A stretch of DNA of 58,579 nt from an uncultured Clostridium sp. (GTDB taxonomy: Bacteria > Bacillota > Clostridia > Lachnospirales > Lachnospiraceae), in assembly GCA_946553025.1 (NCBI GenBank), contig CAMNRM010000031.1:1-58579 (forward strand). The letters are read 5' to 3'. The translations under genes were made by a program, and so were the position numbers. Of this stretch, positions 1 to 9,460 are shown in pieces. The notes under the pieces were generated by a model. It was given only the letters and a program-made list of their open reading frames with translations, searched no databases and was not told the origin of the DNA. Position 1 is the first letter of the stretch. Each line of letters opens with the position of its first letter.

Positions 1-235
1 GAGCTGCCTTTGTTGCAGTTTCTGCCGCCATCTGAGCCGCATATGGAGTAGATTTTCTTGAACCTCTAAATCCCAGACCACCAGCACTTGCCCAAGATAA
101 TGCATTACCCTGTGCATCCGTCAATGTTACGATGGTATTATTAAAAGATGACTGGATATGTGCTTGTCCGCGTTCAACGTTTTTCTTTACACGCTTTTTT
201 GTCACTTTCTTAGCAGTGGACACTTTCTTAGCCAT
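1..235 (-). CDS. rpsK: 30S ribosomal protein S11 (3' part outside window)
   Basis: The N-terminal 78 codons are readable on the minus strand, starting at an ATG at 235-233. The translation begins with the basic tail [20 protein letters not shown] and continues through the conserved S11 stretch [15 protein letters not shown] and [20 protein letters not shown]11 sits on the platform of the small subunit and helps shape the mRNA exit region. It follows rpsM as in the usual alpha operon. The C-terminus runs off the left edge of the window, so this is a cut by the window and not a truncated gene. Confidence 0.95.
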   Translation of the reverse strand, partial: MAKKVSTAKKVTKKRVKKNVERGQAHIQSSFNNTIVTLTDAQGNALSWASAGGLGFRGSRKSTPYAAQMAAETATKAA

Positions 236-349
236 TTTAAACTAACCTACTTTCTCATTTTTCTGAATCGTTTTTCCTGTTTTTAAAACATATAAATCCG
301 ATTCGTGTTCTTAGTTACCTTACTTACTCTTTACTTCTTTTGTCAATGC

Positions 350-718
350 TTATTTCTTCTTATTGGCAACGGTCTTTCTCGGGCCTTTGCGGGTTCTTGC
401 ATTCGTCTTGGTTTTCTGACCGCGAACGGGCAGACTCTTCCTGTGACGGATACCGCGGTAGCAGCCGATTTCCTGTAATCTCTTGATGTTTAACGCGATC
501 TCTCTGCGCAAATCACCTTCAACCATCTGGGTATCGGCAATCACTGCTGCTAACTTTCTTACTTCATCATCGGTTAAATCCTTAACGCGGGTATCGGGAT
601 TTACACCAGCTTCCTTGAGAATACGGTTGGAACTTGATCTACCGATTCCGTAGATGTAAGTTAATCCGATCTCGACACGTTTTTCTCTCGGCAAATCAAC
701 GCCTGCAATACGAGCCAT
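350..718 (-). CDS. rpsM: 30S ribosomal protein S13
   Basis: A 122-residue S13 of normal length. It opens with [20 protein letters not shown], has the helix-two-turn-helix region, and ends in the basic tail [11 protein letters not shown] that reaches toward the tRNAs. S13 lies in the head of the 30S subunit and makes bridges to the 50S. It lies between rpmJ upstream and rpsK downstream, as in the standard alpha operon. An AGGAGG-type site precedes the ATG at 718. Confidence 0.98.
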   Translation of the reverse strand: MARIAGVDLPREKRVEIGLTYIYGIGRSSSNRILKEAGVNPDTRVKDLTDDEVRKLAAVIADTQMVEGDLRREIALNIKRLQEIGCYRGIRHRKSLPVRGQKTKTNARTRKGPRKTVANKKK

Positions 719-741
719 CGTTATACTCCTCCTAAAATTTT

Positions 742-855
742 TTAACCTTGTCTTTGTTTATGCTTCGGATTTTCGCAAATTACTCTGATACTGCCTTTTC
801 TCTTTATGATTTTGCACTTTTCGCAAATCGGCTTTACAGAACTTCTAACCTTCAC
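742..855 (-). CDS. rpmJ: 50S ribosomal protein L36 (GTG start)
   Basis: A 37-residue protein read from a GTG at 855-853 to a TAA at 744-742, preceded by GGAGAATTACT. The reading is [20 protein letters not shown] followed by [17 protein letters not shown]. The C-x2-C-x12-C-x4-H zinc ribbon is complete, so this is the zinc-binding (C+) form of L36. It lies between infA and rpsM, its normal place. It is easily missed because it is short and uses GTG. Confidence 0.96.
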   Translation of the reverse strand: MKVRSSVKPICEKCKIIKRKGSIRVICENPKHKQRQG

Positions 856-950
856 AGTAATTCTCCTTTCTACTGACCAACAAAGTTGCTATAACATTTT
901 ACCAGAAACTTTCAGAAAATGCAAGCATTTTTTTCGGTCAGGTTTACTGT

Positions 951-1169
951 TTATTTATCTCTCCAGATAATTCTGCCCTTGGATAAGTCATAGGGGGACA
1001 TTTCTAATGTTACCTTATCTCCCGGCAGGATACGGATATAGTTCATGCGGAGTTTTCCGCTGATGTGGGCCAGTACCTGATGACCGTTTTCCAACTCTAC
1101 CTGAAACATTGCATTCGGCAGTTTTTCCACTACCGTTCCTTCAATTTCAATTACATCTGCCTTCGACAT
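951..1169 (-). CDS. infA: Translation initiation factor IF-1
   Basis: A 72-residue single OB-fold protein: [20 protein letters not shown], then the hallmark [20 protein letters not shown] and the end [12 protein letters not shown]-1 occupies the A site of the 30S subunit during initiation. Length and sequence are typical. It follows the KOW-domain gene with a 16-bp spacer and precedes rpmJ, an arrangement common in Clostridia. Confidence 0.97.
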   Translation of the reverse strand: MSKADVIEIEGTVVEKLPNAMFQVELENGHQVLAHISGKLRMNYIRILPGDKVTLEMSPYDLSKGRIIWRDK

Positions 1170-1185
1170 TCCTTCTTCTTCCTCC

Positions 1186-1458
1186 TTACCGCAATACGGT
1201 GTCTGCTTCCTTCAGGATTTTTCGGATTTCCTCATCCCTTAACGTTTCGTTTCGGGAAAGCTTTCCTTTCAGCTTCGGATTCCGAAAATCCTGCAGCTGC
1301 ACATGTTTTTTCTTTTTCCGCTTGGGATTTTCGGCGGTTCTGTATTTTCCGTCCGCCAGACTAACATATTCGCCTTCGGCCTCCAATATGATATAAAGAC
1401 GGCCTTTATCCCGGCCTGCCAGACTTCTGGCCAGCTGCCCCGGCTCAACATTTACCAT
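1186..1458 (-). CDS. KOW-domain RNA-binding protein (L14e-like)
   Basis: A 90-residue basic protein whose start overlaps the end of map by 7 bp, implying translational coupling. The N-terminal half (about residues 5-45) reads [20 protein letters not shown], a KOW-like motif also found in ribosomal proteins L14e/L24. The second half is lysine- and arginine-rich. Genes of this type sit between map and infA in many Clostridia and are annotated as KOW-domain RNA-binding proteins. The exact role is not established. From its position a ribosome-associated function is likely, but this is inference. Confidence 0.8.
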   Translation of the reverse strand: MVNVEPGQLARSLAGRDKGRLYIILEAEGEYVSLADGKYRTAENPKRKKKKHVQLQDFRNPKLKGKLSRNETLRDEEIRKILKEADTVLR

Positions 1459-2231
1459 GGCTGTCCGTCCTTTCCCGTTTCATCCCACACGGACAGTATC
1501 TCCGGTTCCCCTTCCGTGATTAAAATGGTGTTTTCATAATGGGCCGAAAGAGATCCGTCCTCGGTTACAACCGTCCAGTCATCGTCCAGCCAGACAACAT
1601 CACAGCGCCCTTCATTAATCATAGGCTCAATCGCCAGCGTCATCCCGGGTCGAAGCAAAATTCCCCTTCGCTTCTGCTTATAATTGGGTATTTCCGGGTC
1701 TTCATGGAGATGGGAGCCAATCCCGTGTCCGACCAGATCCCGGACTACGCCGTAGCCAAAATGCTCTGCATAAGCCTGTATTGCGGAAGAGATGTCATTA
1801 AGATGATTGCCAGCTTTTGCAAACTTAATCCCTTCAAAAAAACTTTGCCTTGTCACTTCCATTAATTTTTTTGCTTCTTTAGAAACTTCACCTACCGCAT
1901 GGGTTCGGGCGGCGTCCGAGTGATAGCCTTTATAAATCAGGCCGGCATCCAGGCTGACGATATCGCCGTCCTGAAGAATGTGCCTGCGGTTGGGAATCCC
2001 GTGCACCACCTCGTCATTGACCGACACGCAGATGGCCGCCGGATAACCGTTATAATTTTTAAAGGAAGGAATACACCCGTAACTGCGGATAAGCTTTTCT
2101 CCCAGACGATCCACATCGTAGGTGGATATCCCGGGCTTTATTGCTTCTCTCAGTGCTTTGTGGACGCGGGCAAGTATCTTGCCCGCCTCCCGCATTAATG
2201 CAATTTCTCTTTCCGATTTAATGGATACCAT
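1452..2231 (-). CDS. map: Methionine aminopeptidase, type I
   Basis: A 259-residue type I methionine aminopeptidase, which removes the N-terminal Met from nascent proteins in the cytoplasm. The five metal ligands are all present at the expected spacing: Asp95 (SLDAG), Asp106 (HSDAART), His169 (GHGIG), Glu202 (IEPM) and Glu233 (HYENT). His77 (VVHGIPN) is the conserved active-site histidine. It follows adk with only a few bases between them and overlaps the KOW gene by 7 bp, so the three are probably cotranslated. Confidence 0.97.
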   Translation of the reverse strand: MVSIKSEREIALMREAGKILARVHKALREAIKPGISTYDVDRLGEKLIRSYGCIPSFKNYNGYPAAICVSVNDEVVHGIPNRRHILQDGDIVSLDAGLIYKGYHSDAARTHAVGEVSKEAKKLMEVTRQSFFEGIKFAKAGNHLNDISSAIQAYAEHFGYGVVRDLVGHGIGSHLHEDPEIPNYKQKRRGILLRPGMTLAIEPMINEGRCDVVWLDDDWTVVTEDGSLSAHYENTILITEGEPEILSVWDETGKDGQPW

Positions 2232-2235
2232 AAGC

Positions 2236-2880
2236 TTATGCTCCTAAAACTGCCACAATATCCTGGAATACTTTTTCCAAATTCTGGGTTCCGTCTACTT
2301 CAACCAGAACGCCTTCTTTTTTATAATAATCAATCAGAGGCTGGGTCTGGTCATGGTAAACCAAAAGACGGTTCTTTACGGTTTCCGGCTTATCGTCATC
2401 CCGAAGAATCAGCTTCTCGCCGCAGGTATCACAGATATCCTCGGTCTTTGGTGCATTGTACACAACATGGTACGTAGCGCCGCAGCCCACGCAGGCTCTT
2501 CTTCCGGACATCCGGTTAATAATGTTATCATCCGGAACATCCACATTTACCGCGTAGTCGATCTTCTCGCCTCTCTCCTTTAATGCAGCCGTCAGGCTCT
2601 CTGCCTGGGGAATCGTCCTTGGAAAGCCGTCCAGCACATAGCCGTTCTTGCTATCGTCCTGGGAAATACGGTCTAACAGCATACCGATGGTTACTTCGTC
2701 CGGAACAAGCTGCCCCTGATCCATAAAGGATTTGGCTTTCATTCCCAGTTCTGTCCCGGCCTTAATATTTGCCCGGAAGATATCTCCCGTGGAAATATGG
2801 GGAATCTGATACTTCTCGGCAATCTTTTTTGCCTGTGTACCCTTGCCTGCACCCGGTGCGCCTAACATGATAAGCTTCAT
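2236..2880 (-). CDS. adk: Adenylate kinase (zinc-lid type)
   Basis: A 214-residue adenylate kinase interconverting ATP + AMP and 2 ADP. The P-loop [10 protein letters not shown] is at about residues 7-16, and the AMP-binding segment [11 protein letters not shown] follows. The mobile lid carries four cysteines (CVGCG and CDTCGEK), the zinc-binding long form typical of Gram-positive bacteria. It lies directly after secY, separated by a hairpin (2915-2942), and immediately before map. Confidence 0.97.
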   Translation of the reverse strand: MKLIMLGAPGAGKGTQAKKIAEKYQIPHISTGDIFRANIKAGTELGMKAKSFMDQGQLVPDEVTIGMLLDRISQDDSKNGYVLDGFPRTIPQAESLTAALKERGEKIDYAVNVDVPDDNIINRMSGRRACVGCGATYHVVYNAPKTEDICDTCGEKLILRDDDKPETVKNRLLVYHDQTQPLIDYYKKEGVLVEVDGTQNLEKVFQDIVAVLGA

Positions 2881-2914
2881 TTCTTCTTCCTCCTTTATAC
2901 TCCTTTATACTCTA

Positions 2915-2942
2915 AAAGCACTCTCCTTATAGAGAGTGCTTT
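2915..2942 (-). terminator. Hairpin between secY and adk, possible attenuator
   Basis: A perfect 11-bp stem, AAAGCACTCTC pairing with GAGAGTGCTTT around a 6-nt loop. On the minus strand the stem is followed by TTTTAGAG, a short T tract. It lies in the 82-bp secY-adk gap inside an operon that should stay transcribed, so partial termination or mRNA processing is more likely than a full stop. Function is inferred from structure only. Confidence 0.6.
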
Positions 2943-2962
2943 CCGCTCAGCCCAATTACAGA

Positions 2963-4276
2963 CTAATCGTTTAAAAATCCTCTGTAATTCCGTACAAGCA
3001 TCTTGGACTCAATGGATTTAATGGTTTCCAGAATTACACTGACAATAATAATCAGAGAAGTACCGGAAAAGGAAATTCTTGTGATACTGAAAATTCCGGA
3101 AAAGGCAATCGGCAGAATCGCTACGACGGTCAGGCCAACTGCACCAATAAATACAATGTAGTTCAAAATTTTATTCAGATAATCGGAAGTAGGCTTACCC
3201 GGACGGATACCCGGTATAAAACCGCCCTGCTTCTTCATATTATTGGCAATCTCCAGCGGATTAAAGGTAATCGAAGTATAAAAATAGGCGAATAAAATCA
3301 ACAGCACAATATAGATTACCAAACCAATGGAATACACCGGTCTTTCCGGTACAAGCCAGTTGGAAGAACTGAGCACCATTAAAATCTTTCCGCCGATGGT
3401 ACTGTAGTCAACATTAAGAAACTGTCCGATAATTACAGGGAAGGACATAATGGAGGAGGCAAAAATAACAGGCATAACGCCGGAGGTATTTACCTTTAAC
3501 GGAATATGCGAAGACTGTCCGCCAACCATCTTGCGCCCCTGCATCTTCTTTGAATACTGTACCGGGATTCTCCGCTCTGCATCATTTAAGATAATTACAT
3601 AGACAACCATTGCAAAGATGATTGCTGCAATGATAATCACAGAAACAGCAGCCACCGGAACCTTCTTCCCGCGGATAAAGCGGGTAAACAAGGTAACACC
3701 GTCATTCGGAACGCTGGAAATGATGTTAAACAGAAGAACGATGGAAATTCCATTTCCTACGCCGTGCTCGGTGATCTGCTCACCGCACCACATAAGAAAT
3801 GCGCTTCCTGCGGTCATCGAACAGATTGCCACGATAATGCTCCAGGCATTATAATCAATTAAGAATCCCTGGCGACCAAAGCCGATAGCCATCGCCGAGG
3901 ACTGCAAAAGGGCCAGGGCTACGGTAACGTAACGGGTGTACTCTAAAATCTTCCGTCTTCCGTCCTCTCCGTCTTTCTGCATCTCTTCCAGCTTAGGAAT
4001 TGCAATCGTCAATAACTGCATAATAATGGAAGACGTGATATACGGCGTAATGCTCAGCGCCAATACCGACATATTCTCGAAAGAACTTCCGGTAACCGCG
4101 TTTAAGAATCCCAGGGCGTCCCCCGCCTGGTCAAAGAACCGCTTTAAATAGGTCGGGTCTACACCGGGCGTGGGAAGCTGGGAACCAAACCGAATCACGA
4201 CTAACATCATGAAAGTGTAAAGGATACCCTTGCGGATTTCCTTTACCTTAAATGCGTTACGAATCGTTTGAAACAT
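2963..4276 (-). CDS. secY: Preprotein translocase subunit SecY
   Basis: A 437-residue SecY, the channel-forming membrane subunit of the Sec translocon. About ten hydrophobic segments are visible. Family signatures include the plug region after TPGVDPTYL, GIGNGIS-like GVGNGISIVLL, the cytoplasmic loop PVQYSKKMQGRKM and the C-terminal RNYRGFLND. It follows rplO with a 1-bp gap, the standard spc-operon position, so the translocon is made together with ribosomal proteins. Confidence 0.98.
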   Translation of the reverse strand: MFQTIRNAFKVKEIRKGILYTFMMLVVIRFGSQLPTPGVDPTYLKRFFDQAGDALGFLNAVTGSSFENMSVLALSITPYITSSIIMQLLTIAIPKLEEMQKDGEDGRRKILEYTRYVTVALALLQSSAMAIGFGRQGFLIDYNAWSIIVAICSMTAGSAFLMWCGEQITEHGVGNGISIVLLFNIISSVPNDGVTLFTRFIRGKKVPVAAVSVIIIAAIIFAMVVYVIILNDAERRIPVQYSKKMQGRKMVGGQSSHIPLKVNTSGVMPVIFASSIMSFPVIIGQFLNVDYSTIGGKILMVLSSSNWLVPERPVYSIGLVIYIVLLILFAYFYTSITFNPLEIANNMKKQGGFIPGIRPGKPTSDYLNKILNYIVFIGAVGLTVVAILPIAFSGIFSITRISFSGTSLIIIVSVILETIKSIESKMLVRNYRGFLND

Positions 4277-4277
4277 A

Positions 4278-4718
4278 TTAGATCACCTCGCAGGTTCCAC
4301 CTAAAGCCTCAATCTTAGTCTTTGCGCCCTCGCTGAAGGCATGAACTTTAACTGTCAGCTTTTTGGTTAATTCTCCATTACCCAAAATCTTAACACCATC
4401 ATAGACGTTTTTAATGATTCCATTTTCCAGAAGGGTTTCCACCGTTACTACGGAATCATTATCAAATCTTTCCAGTACGCTGACATTAACACCAACAATG
4501 GTTTTGGAATTGCGATTGGTAAAGCCTCTTTTTGGCAGACGGCGGTATAATGGCATCTGTCCACCTTCAAAGCCTACTCTTGGTGCGCCGGAACGAGCCT
4601 TCTGGCCTTTATGTCCCTTGCCAGCCGTCTTTCCGTTTCCAGAAGCATGACCACGGCCTCTGCGGAAGTTTGCGCTGTGCTTAGAACCTTCTGCCGGTCT
4701 TAAATTCGATAATTCCAT
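4278..4718 (-). CDS. rplO: 50S ribosomal protein L15
   Basis: A 146-residue L15, normal in length. The glycine- and lysine-rich N-terminal extension ([20 protein letters not shown]) threads into 23S rRNA, and the globular C-terminal half carries [19 protein letters not shown]. It lies between rpmD and secY in the spc operon, with SD sequence GGAGGTGC before the ATG. Confidence 0.97.
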   Translation of the reverse strand: MELSNLRPAEGSKHSANFRRGRGHASGNGKTAGKGHKGQKARSGAPRVGFEGGQMPLYRRLPKRGFTNRNSKTIVGVNVSVLERFDNDSVVTVETLLENGIIKNVYDGVKILGNGELTKKLTVKVHAFSEGAKTKIEALGGTCEVI

Positions 4719-4735
4719 ATCTGCACCTCCTATCC

Positions 4736-4918
4736 TTAGATTTCTTCCACTTTTACTAAATGACGAACATTCTGAATCATCCCACGAACCGCTCCGTTAT
4801 CCGGTAATTCAACGGTCTTGTGAAGCTTTCTTAATCCCAATGCCTCTACAGTTGCTCTCTGCTTTGGAATCGCTCCGATAGGGGATTTTACTAATGTAAT
4901 TTTTAACTTTTCTGCCAT
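4736..4918 (-). CDS. rpmD: 50S ribosomal protein L30
   Basis: A 60-residue L30 with the usual [20 protein letters not shown] start and the [15 protein letters not shown] core. L30 is a small ferredoxin-like 50S protein. It follows rpsE with a 15-bp spacer containing a clear AGGAGG. Length and order are typical of the spc operon. Confidence 0.97.
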   Translation of the reverse strand: MAEKLKITLVKSPIGAIPKQRATVEALGLRKLHKTVELPDNGAVRGMIQNVRHLVKVEEI

Positions 4919-4933
4919 TGTTTCATCCTCCTA

Positions 4934-5443
4934 TTAGTTTAAGATTTCTTCTACCGCTTTACCGCGCAGTCTTGCAACCTCATCCGGGGTCTTTAAGGAA
5001 GTAAGGCCCTGAATCGTAGCCAATACTACATTCGTCTTATTATTGGAACCTAAGGACTTTGTACGGATATTTTTAATTCCAGCAAGTTCAACTACGGCAC
5101 GAACCGGGCCGCCGGCGATGATACCGGTACCTTCCGGTGCTCTCTTCAGCAGAACGTTAGCGCTGCCGAACTTTCCGAAGAAATCATGAGGAATACTGTT
5201 GTTGTCATCCATAGGAATCGTTACCAGGTTCTTGGTCGCTGCCTCTTTTCCTTTACGAATTGCCTCAGGAACCTCGCCTGCCTTACCTAAACCTGCGCCA
5301 ACGTGACCATTACCGTCACCAACTACTACCAGAGCGGAAAATCTCATGGTACGTCCACCTTTTACGGTCTTGCTGACTCTTTTGATTGCCACAACTCTGT
5401 CAGTAAGCTCTAACTGACTGGCATCAATAATTGTACGCTTCAT
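4934..5443 (-). CDS. rpsE: 30S ribosomal protein S5
   Basis: A 169-residue S5. The N-terminal double-stranded-RNA-binding-like domain contains [20 protein letters not shown], and [20 protein letters not shown] is the conserved loop. S5 contributes to mRNA entry and decoding fidelity on the 30S. It lies between rplR and rpmD as expected. Confidence 0.98.
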   Translation of the reverse strand: MKRTIIDASQLELTDRVVAIKRVSKTVKGGRTMRFSALVVVGDGNGHVGAGLGKAGEVPEAIRKGKEAATKNLVTIPMDDNNSIPHDFFGKFGSANVLLKRAPEGTGIIAGGPVRAVVELAGIKNIRTKSLGSNNKTNVVLATIQGLTSLKTPDEVARLRGKAVEEILN

Positions 5444-5460
5444 GCTTGTTCTCCTCTCTT

Positions 5461-5829
5461 TTAGAATTTCAGACCAGCCTCGCGGGCTGCATCTGCTAAC
5501 GCCTGAACTTTTCCATGGTAAAGGAAGCCGCCTCTGTCGAATACCACTTCCTCAATTCCCTTTTCTAATGCTCTCTTGGCAATTACCGTGCCTACATGTG
5601 CTGCTGCTGCCACATCGTTGGTTTTCTCCAACTCGCCGCTTACGGCCTTTTCTACTGTAGATGCAGCCACTAAAGTATGTCCAACGGAATCGTCAATAAT
5701 TTGAGCATACATATGATTATTGCTTCTAAACACTGCCAGACGCGGTCTTTGTGCAGTACCTGCAAAACGATTGCGCTGTCTTATGTGCTTTTTAACACGA
5801 ACTTCGCTTCTTGACTGTTTGCTAATCAT
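5461..5829 (-). CDS. rplR: 50S ribosomal protein L18
   Basis: A 122-residue L18, the 5S rRNA-binding protein of the central protuberance. The conserved features are the basic N-terminus, [20 protein letters not shown], and the end [20 protein letters not shown]. It sits between rplF and rpsE with short spacers on both sides. Confidence 0.98.
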   Translation of the reverse strand: MISKQSRSEVRVKKHIRQRNRFAGTAQRPRLAVFRSNNHMYAQIIDDSVGHTLVAASTVEKAVSGELEKTNDVAAAAHVGTVIAKRALEKGIEEVVFDRGGFLYHGKVQALADAAREAGLKF

Positions 5830-5846
5830 CTTTACACTCTCCTTAA

Positions 5847-6389
5847 TTATTTCTTACCAGTCTTACCAACCTTGCGGCGGATAACTTCATCAGCATACTT
5901 GATACCCTTGCCCTTATATGGCTCAGGACGTCTTTTATCTCTGATTTCCGCAGCATACTGGCCTACTTTTTCCTTGCTTATGCCCTTTACGATAATCTTG
6001 TTCTGCCCCTCTAATACGGTTTCAATCCCTTCCGGGTCAACCATATCAACCTGGTGAGAGTAACCCAGGTTTAAGGTCAGGGTCTTACCCTGCTTTGCCG
6101 CACGATAACCAACACCGTTTACCTCTAACACCTTCTGGAAACCATCGGTAACGCCGATAACCATGTTGTGGATCAGGGTTCTGGTCAGGCCGTGTAAAGA
6201 TTTCATTCTCTTTAAATCATTTGGTCTGGTAACGATAATATGACCGTCCTTCTGCTCGATGGTCATCTCCGTCGGGAGTTCTCTTTCTAACGTTCCCTTC
6301 GGGCCTTTTACCGTCACTTTATTATTCTCTGCAATCGTAACCGTAACTCCGGCCGGAACTGCAACTGGCATCTTTCCAATACGTGACAT
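5847..6389 (-). CDS. rplF: 50S ribosomal protein L6
   Basis: A 180-residue L6 with two related alpha/beta domains. The first opens with [19 protein letters not shown]. The C-terminal domain has the hallmark [20 protein letters not shown], then KGKGIKY. L6 lies near the sarcin-ricin loop and the factor-binding site. The 93-bp gap before it (toward rpsH) holds a perfect hairpin at 6417-6438. Confidence 0.98.
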   Translation of the reverse strand: MSRIGKMPVAVPAGVTVTIAENNKVTVKGPKGTLERELPTEMTIEQKDGHIIVTRPNDLKRMKSLHGLTRTLIHNMVIGVTDGFQKVLEVNGVGYRAAKQGKTLTLNLGYSHQVDMVDPEGIETVLEGQNKIIVKGISKEKVGQYAAEIRDKRRPEPYKGKGIKYADEVIRRKVGKTGKK

Positions 6390-6416
6390 GCCTATTTCCT
6401 CCTACTTAAATTTTCG

Positions 6417-6438
6417 GAAAACCCGTGTGCGGGTTTTC
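6417..6438 (-). other. Perfect hairpin in the rpsH-rplF spacer
   Basis: A 9-bp perfect stem, GAAAACCCG with CGGGTTTTC, around a 4-nt loop, located 28 bp upstream of the rplF start in the mRNA. There is only a weak T-rich stretch after it on the minus strand (CCGAAAATTT). It may act as a processing site or partial attenuator. The structure is directly visible; the role is inferred. Confidence 0.55.
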
Positions 6439-6482
6439 TGTTTTCAGTTTTTCTCTATTATACGGGTAGGTTCACTCAATGC

Positions 6483-6884
6483 CTACCAAACAAAAGCCAA
6501 TACCTCGCCGCCAACACCTAACTGACGTGCTTCCTTATCGGTAATTACGCCCTGGTTGGTAGAGATGATGGCAACGCCCAGGCCGCCCAATACCTTCGGC
6601 AGCTCTTCCTTGTTTGCATATACACGCAGGCCGGGCTTAGAAATTCTCTTAATGCCGGAGATAATCTTCTCATTTTTATCTTTACCGTATTTCAGAGTGA
6701 TGCGGATAATATTAAATCCACCGTCCTCTACGATATCATATTTCTTAATGTAACCTTCCTTAACCAGGATGTCGGCAATCGCCAGCTTCATCTTGGAAGA
6801 AGGTACGTCTACTGTATCATGCTTTGCAGTATTGGCATTACGGATTCTTGTAAGCATATCTGCAATCGGATCACTCATAGTCAT
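6483..6884 (-). CDS. rpsH: 30S ribosomal protein S8
   Basis: A 133-residue S8, a primary 16S rRNA-binding protein. It begins [20 protein letters not shown] and ends with [20 protein letters not shown] then EVLAFVW, both family signatures. In many bacteria S8 also represses the spc operon by binding near rplE. Unusually for this operon, rpsH is separated from rpsN by about 190 bp of hairpin-rich sequence. Confidence 0.98.
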   Translation of the reverse strand: MTMSDPIADMLTRIRNANTAKHDTVDVPSSKMKLAIADILVKEGYIKKYDIVEDGGFNIIRITLKYGKDKNEKIISGIKRISKPGLRVYANKEELPKVLGGLGVAIISTNQGVITDKEARQLGVGGEVLAFVW

Positions 6885-6933
6885 AGTGGGTGTGTCCTCC
6901 TTTTCTTTGTTCTCTCCAAAACTCTATTTACTG

Positions 6934-7060
6934 CCGGGCAACGTTTTTAGTTACCGGCGGTTCAACATGTTCGCTCAACTAAGTTCAGCTTTCGCCTGCG
7001 GCTCGGCTTCACTAAGGTTCGCGAACGACCTCGCACTAGGCTCGAAAAGACCTCGCCAAG
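6934..7060. repeat. Palindromic insertion-like spacer between rpsN and rpsH
   Basis: The rpsN-rpsH gap is about 186 bp, where this operon normally has a few tens of bases. It holds a GCCGG/CCGGC stem (6934-6957), the perfect palindrome GTTCGCGAAC (near 7017-7026), and CTCGAAAAGACCTCG (7041-7055). That 15-mer recurs exactly at 44884-44898 inside another palindromic element, which suggests a dispersed repeat family. No coding potential was seen. Transcription must cross it to reach rpsH. Confidence 0.6.
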
Positions 7061-7070
7061 TTGCTTTCGG

Positions 7071-7256
7071 TCACCAGCTAGCTTTCTTCACCCCAGGAAT
7101 CTGACCCTTATATGCCAGTTCACGGAAGCAGATACGGCATACGCCATACTTTCTTAAATAAGCGTGCGGACGGCCGCAGATTCTGCAACGGTTATACTGT
7201 CTGGTAGAGAACTTAGCAGGACGCTGCTGCTTAATCTTCATTGAAGTCTTAGCCAT
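7071..7256 (-). CDS. rpsN: 30S ribosomal protein S14, zinc type
   Basis: A 61-residue S14 of the short zinc-binding (type Z) class. The two CxxC knuckles are in [20 protein letters not shown] then CFREL. It ends [13 protein letters not shown]14 sits in the head of the small subunit. It lies between rplE and rpsH as expected. No zinc-independent paralog is visible in this window. Confidence 0.97.
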   Translation of the reverse strand: MAKTSMKIKQQRPAKFSTRQYNRCRICGRPHAYLRKYGVCRICFRELAYKGQIPGVKKASW

Positions 7257-7273
7257 GGAATCAATCCTCCTAA

Positions 7274-7813
7274 TTATTTAGCAAATGGCATATTAAATAA
7301 TGTCAAAAGTTCACGGGCTTCTTCATCGGTCTTTGCGGTAGTTACGAATACAACGTCCATACCTCTTACCTTATCGATCTTATCGTACTCGATTTCCGGG
7401 AAGATCAGCTGCTCTTTAATACCAAGTGCGTAGTTTCCTCTTCCGTCAAATGCGTTCGGGTTTACACCGCGGAAGTCACGTACACGAGGCAGAGCCAGGT
7501 TGATTAAACGATCCGCAAACTCGTACATTCTCTCGCCGCGAAGCGTTACCTTGCAGCCGATAGCCATGCCTTCACGAATCTTAAAGTTTGCCACAGACTT
7601 CTTTGCCTTGGTCGTTACTGCCTTCTGACCGGAGATAATTTCCAAATCTCTTACCGCAGAATCCAGAACCTTGGCATTTTCCTTTGCTTCACCAACGCCC
7701 ATGTTGATGACAATTTTATCAAGCTTCGGCACTTCCATAATATTCTTATATCCGAACTTCTTCATCATTGCACTGACGATTTCGTTCTGATAGGTTTCTT
7801 TTAATCTAGCCAA
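7274..7813 (-). CDS. rplE: 50S ribosomal protein L5
   Basis: A 179-residue L5, which binds 5S rRNA and contacts the P-site tRNA. It has [20 protein letters not shown], the loop [20 protein letters not shown] and the C-terminal [20 protein letters not shown] then PF. It is preceded by rplX and followed by rpsN at a 17-bp distance. Confidence 0.98.
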   Translation of the reverse strand: MARLKETYQNEIVSAMMKKFGYKNIMEVPKLDKIVINMGVGEAKENAKVLDSAVRDLEIISGQKAVTTKAKKSVANFKIREGMAIGCKVTLRGERMYEFADRLINLALPRVRDFRGVNPNAFDGRGNYALGIKEQLIFPEIEYDKIDKVRGMDVVFVTTAKTDEEARELLTLFNMPFAK

Positions 7814-7836
7814 TTTAACGTTCCTCCTCTCTGCAA

Positions 7837-8142
7837 TTAGTCAATTACCTTGCCGGTTGCCTTGGCAACGCGGACCTTCTTGCCGTCCTTTACTTCAAAG
7901 CCCACGCGGGTTGCTTTTCCGTCAACGACCAGCATTACATTAGAAATGTCAATCGGAGCTTCCTTCGAGATAATTCCGCCCTGAGGATTGCCTGCGCTTG
8001 GCTTCGCGTGTTTCGTCACCATATTGCAGCCTTCCACTAAAATCTTCCCGGTCTTAGAATCTACATGAAGGACTTTTCCCTGCTTATCTTTATCTTTTCC
8101 TGCGATTACTTTTACTAAATCGTCTTTTTTGATCTTATGCAC
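7837..8142 (-). CDS. rplX: 50S ribosomal protein L24 (GTG start)
   Basis: A 101-residue L24 with an N-terminal KOW motif ([20 protein letters not shown]). The start is placed at the GTG at 8142-8140. It has AAGGGGGT seven bases upstream, and the protein then opens with the family-typical HKIKKDD. A longer reading from 8184 would add 14 atypical residues and run into the end of rplN. L24 initiates assembly of the large subunit. Confidence 0.95.
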   Translation of the reverse strand: MHKIKKDDLVKVIAGKDKDKQGKVLHVDSKTGKILVEGCNMVTKHAKPSAGNPQGGIISKEAPIDISNVMLVVDGKATRVGFEVKDGKKVRVAKATGKVID

Positions 8143-8155
8143 AGTGGATACCCCC

Positions 8156-8524
8156 TTATAATACTTCTGGAGCCAGGGAAACAATCTTCATAAACTGCTT
8201 CTCTCTCAGCTCTCTTGCTACCGGCCCAAAGATACGAGTTCCTCTTGGGGTCTTATCGTCTTTGATGATAACGGCTGCGTTCTCATCGAAGCGGATATAA
8301 GAACCATCTTTTCTGTGGGCACCTTTTACGGTACGAACGACAACCGCTTTTACTACATCGCCCTTCTTTACAACGCCGCCTGGTGTTGCATCTTTAACGG
8401 AAGCAACGATGATGTCGCCGATATTGGCATATCTTCTGGTTGAACCGCCCATAACACGGATGCACAGGAGTTCCTTTGCACCGGTATTGTCGGCAACCTT
8501 TAATCTGGTTTCCTGCTGGATCAT
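8156..8524 (-). CDS. rplN: 50S ribosomal protein L14
   Basis: A 122-residue L14 of standard length. Signatures are [40 protein letters not shown] and the end [19 protein letters not shown]14 forms an intersubunit bridge and is the docking site of silencing factors such as RsfS. It lies between rpsQ and rplX. Confidence 0.98.
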   Translation of the reverse strand: MIQQETRLKVADNTGAKELLCIRVMGGSTRRYANIGDIIVASVKDATPGGVVKKGDVVKAVVVRTVKGAHRKDGSYIRFDENAAVIIKDDKTPRGTRIFGPVARELREKQFMKIVSLAPEVL

Positions 8525-8548
8525 ACCTGATACTCCTTCCTGAATTAA

Positions 8549-8803
8549 TTATCTGGCTTTCTCGATAATCTCAACCAATCTCCATCTCTTGTCTTTGGAA
8601 AGAGGTCTGGTTTCCATTACTTTTACGGTATCGCCAATGCCACATTCATTCTTCTCGTCATGGGCCTTTAATTTATAGGTTTTCTTTACGATTTTACCAA
8701 TTAAGGGATGCTTTACATGGTCCTCGATAGCAACGACAATGGTTTTATCCATCTTGTCGCTGACCACTTTACCGGTACGCACTTTTCTTAAATTTCTTTC
8801 CAC
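8549..8803 (-). CDS. rpsQ: 30S ribosomal protein S17
   Basis: An 84-residue OB-fold S17, a primary 16S rRNA-binding protein. It has [20 protein letters not shown], and the conserved [19 protein letters not shown] near the C-terminus. Order rpmC-rpsQ-rplN is the standard S10/spc arrangement. Confidence 0.98.
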   Translation of the reverse strand: MERNLRKVRTGKVVSDKMDKTIVVAIEDHVKHPLIGKIVKKTYKLKAHDEKNECGIGDTVKVMETRPLSKDKRWRLVEIIEKAR

Positions 8804-8826
8804 GGTAAATGTTCTCCTTTCCCAAT

Positions 8827-9033
8827 TTAAGCCAGCTTCGTTTTCTCAGCGATAACAGTCTGAATCCTGGCAATGTTCTTGCGAACTTCTTTGATTCTGC
8901 TGGTGTTATCTAACTGGTTGGTTGCATTCTGGAATCTTAAATTAAACAGTTCCTTCTTTGCTGCTACTAATTCTTCATTTAACTCCACCGGAGATTTTGC
9001 CTTTAAATTCTCAACATATTTATTCGTTTTCAC
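8827..9033 (-). CDS. rpmC: 50S ribosomal protein L29 (GTG start)
   Basis: A 68-residue two-helix L29 near the peptide exit tunnel, where SRP and trigger factor dock. The core is [20 protein letters not shown]. The start is taken as GTG at 9033-9031, because AGGCGG lies eight bases upstream. A GTG three codons earlier would overlap that site. The gene start overlaps the end of rplP by 14 bp, implying coupled translation. Confidence 0.93.
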   Translation of the reverse strand: MKTNKYVENLKAKSPVELNEELVAAKKELFNLRFQNATNQLDNTSRIKEVRKNIARIQTVIAEKTKLA

Positions 9034-9460
9034 TGTTATCACCGCCTTCTAAATCTGCTTTAGAAGCAATCTTGCACTTGCAGGGCAACTTGTGCATAGC
9101 AAGACGCAACGCTTCACGAGCTGTTTCTTCTGGTACGCCAGCGATCTCAAACATAACACGGCCTGGCTTAACAACTGCTACCCAGTACTCTAAGGAACCT
9201 TTACCGGAACCCATACGGGTTTCTGCGGGCTTTGCTGTTACCGGCTTATCCGGGAAAATCTTAATCCAAACTTTACCGCCACGCTTAATAAAACGAGTCA
9301 TCGCCACACGGGCTGCTTCAATCTGGTTGGACTTAATCCAACACGGCTCCATAGCGACTAAACCATATTCACCGTTGGAAATCTTGTTTCCACGAAGGGC
9401 CTTGCCAGCCATGCTTCCACGGAACTGTTTACGACGCTTAACTCTCTTAGGCATTAACAT
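9020..9460 (-). CDS. rplP: 50S ribosomal protein L16
   Basis: A 146-residue L16 that helps position the A-site tRNA. It opens [20 protein letters not shown] and has [20 protein letters not shown], then [20 protein letters not shown]. Its ATG shares its last base position with the end of rpsC at 9460, and its 3' end overlaps rpmC. The C-terminus ends in an acidic tail ([11 protein letters not shown]). Confidence 0.98.
   Translation of the reverse strand: MLMPKRVKRRKQFRGSMAGKALRGNKISNGEYGLVAMEPCWIKSNQIEAARVAMTRFIKRGGKVWIKIFPDKPVTAKPAETRMGSGKGSLEYWVAVVKPGRVMFEIAGVPEETAREALRLAMHKLPCKCKIASKADLEGGDNSENE

Noticed and set aside
8140-8184. Upstream ATG start for L24 giving 14 more residues
   Set aside because: The added residues are atypical and overlap rplN, while the internal GTG has a strong ribosome-binding site and family-typical N-terminus.
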